From contig JASLGI010000067.1 in the NCBI GenBank assembly GCA_030149685.1, positions 1-18,378 on the forward strand: a stretch of DNA of 18,378 nt. Reading direction: 5' to 3'. Numbering within the stretch: the first letter of the stretch is position 1; each line of letters begins with the position of its first letter. This stretch comes from Bacillaceae bacterium (GTDB taxonomy: Bacteria > Bacillota > Bacilli > Bacillales_A > Planococcaceae). The notes below the pieces were generated by a model that was not told where the DNA came from, did not search any database, and saw only the letters and a program-made list of their open reading frames with translations. Below, piece after piece: positions 17,442-18,378 of the stretch. The translations under genes and the position numbers were made by a program.

Positions 17442-18371
17442 TTAACAAGATTGAATGCTATCTGGGTCTTTTAAGAAGAAACCTTCATCGAGTGTACGTT
17501 CAGAAGGGTGAAGGTCGTGTAAACGATTGTTTAAATCTTCTTTTACTTCTTCTGTAAATGTGCCAGCATCTAAATGTGTGCGTGCCTCATCGAATAATTT
17601 AGCGATATCAACAAAAGTTGTTCCTTTTGTAAATAAGCCATCGAGTTTCCAATGACGCATATTGATTTCGTAAAGTTTTTCTAATTGCGTCATTAAGTTC
17701 ACGTCATCAGTTGCGAAAACGTGCGTACCATTGATGTCTTCATAGATTGAATAATGTGTTTCCTCTTTTTTGTTTTCAGATAAGAAAAGTTCACGTTTCT
17801 CCATTGATTCTGGTACTTCTTCACCAACATAGTTAAAGTAGTTTTGTACGAGTGGGCGTTTTGATTGGTGAATGCACGTAGCGCCGTATACGAGTACTTC
17901 TGTTGGTACTTGTACATCTTCGCTAATTCCTTTTAATTCTTCATACGGAATTTCGCGTGCAAGAACTGCGCCAATCGCTCCGCGTTTCGCCCAGAAGTTT
18001 ACTTGATTAGAGCTTGTGACCATCGTTTGAGCATCATAAATGAATGGGATATTGATTTCGTTCTTTTGTAACATACGAACGACACCAGGATCACCGATTG
18101 TTACAGCATCTACTTGAATACTTTCTAAAAACTGTAAGTAAGGCGTTACTTTTTCAAGGCGGTCGTTATGGAAAAGTGCGTTCATTGAAACGACGACTTC
18201 TTTTCCTTTATTATGAGCCATTTCTGTTAACGCTTTTACTTCTTCTTGTGAAAATGAATGTGGAAGACGTAAACCGAAATAATCTTCTCCGATATATAAA
18301 GTATCGACTCCTGCATCGAGGAGTTGTTCCGCTTGTTCCATTGATTCAGCCGTGGCAATAAGTTTTACCAT
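17442..18371 (-). CDS. trhP1: Peptidase U32-family protein, shorter paralogue (YrrN / TrhP1-like)
   Basis: Partner of the downstream U32 gene. The 309-residue protein starts MVKLIATAE at ATG 18371; only seven bases precede it in the window, so the ribosome site cannot be judged. It aligns with the TIM-barrel half of the U32 family: LYIGEDYFGLR (about 25-35) and the signature-like EVLVYGATCIHQSKRPL. In the signature only the first cysteine remains; the other three metal-type cysteines of the paralogue are missing, and no C-terminal U32 domain follows. B. subtilis YrrN and YrrO form such a short/long pair, and I call this TrhP1 on that basis. In B. subtilis the methyltransferase gene trmR precedes the pair; here that position is beyond the window edge. 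Confidence 0.78.
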   Translation of the reverse strand: MVKLIATAESMEQAEQLLDAGVDTLYIGEDYFGLRLPHSFSQEEVKALTEMAHNKGKEVVVSMNALFHNDRLEKVTPYLQFLESIQVDAVTIGDPGVVRMLQKNEINIPFIYDAQTMVTSSNQVNFWAKRGAIGAVLAREIPYEELKGISEDVQVPTEVLVYGATCIHQSKRPLVQNYFNYVGEEVPESMEKRELFLSENKKEETHYSIYEDINGTHVFATDDVNLMTQLEKLYEINMRHWKLDGLFTKGTTFVDIAKLFDEARTHLDAGTFTEEVKEDLNNRLHDLHPSERTLDEGFFLKDPDSIQSC

Positions 18372-18378
18372 CGGGTCA

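Overview
The window is a stretch of core chromosome from a low-GC Gram-positive bacterium of the order Bacillales. The grounds are strong AAGGAGG-type ribosome binding sites, AT-rich third codon positions, TTGACA/TATAAT promoters, hairpin plus U-tract terminators, and a gene order (ktrC - rnjA - rpoY - def - pdhABCD - UPF0223 - YktB/suhB) that I recall as conserved around the pdh locus of Bacillus and Staphylococcus. The compact rnjA-rpoY-def-pdh arrangement, without the ykrA and ykyA genes of B. subtilis, is more Staphylococcus-like, but I cannot name the genus. I see no phage, transposon, CRISPR, rRNA or tRNA.

Layout. (1) 1-3273, minus strand: a polyamine ABC transporter operon potA-potB-potC-potD, with stops and starts abutting or overlapping; potD runs off the left edge. 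(2) 3274-3574: a divergent regulatory region with a pot promoter on the minus strand, and a near-perfect PerR-type box plus a good sigma-A promoter on the plus strand. These serve a 2-Cys peroxiredoxin of the YkuU type (3575-4117), closed by a UUCG-loop terminator. (3) 4247-4909: ktrC, the cytoplasmic gating subunit of a K+ transporter, convergent with rnjA across a shared terminator. (4) 4977-6895, minus strand: rpoY (RNA polymerase epsilon) and rnjA (RNase J1), overlapping by one base. (5) 7022-7588, minus strand: peptide deformylase with its own terminator. (6) 7589-7991: a long regulatory region with the def promoter, a strong pdh promoter, a candidate catabolite-responsive element and a pair of repeated motifs on either side of the pdh promoter.

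(7) 7992-12801: the complete pyruvate dehydrogenase operon pdhA-pdhB-pdhC-pdhD, closed by a perfect 16-bp terminator. (8) 12885-14138: a nitronate monooxygenase-family flavoprotein and a UPF0223 protein, probably co-transcribed. (9) 14237-15259, minus strand: an inositol monophosphatase-family enzyme preceded by a 67-residue unknown protein, divergent from yktB (UPF0637, 15344-15958). (10) 16172-18371, minus strand: two tandem peptidase-U32-family genes resembling the YrrN/YrrO (TrhP1/TrhP2) tRNA wobble-uridine hydroxylation pair.

Functionally the window mixes central carbon metabolism (PDH), RNA turnover and transcription (RNase J1, epsilon), translation (deformylase, tRNA modification), ion and polyamine transport, and peroxide defence. 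It is mainly a housekeeping region. I did not find a convincing undescribed multi-gene system. The points most worth following are regulatory (the PerR-like box, the pdh leader repeats and cre-like site, the nmo gene behind a terminator) and small or atypical proteins (the 67-aa ORF, the Glu/Lys-rich linker of PdhC, the Cys-poor U32 paralogue).
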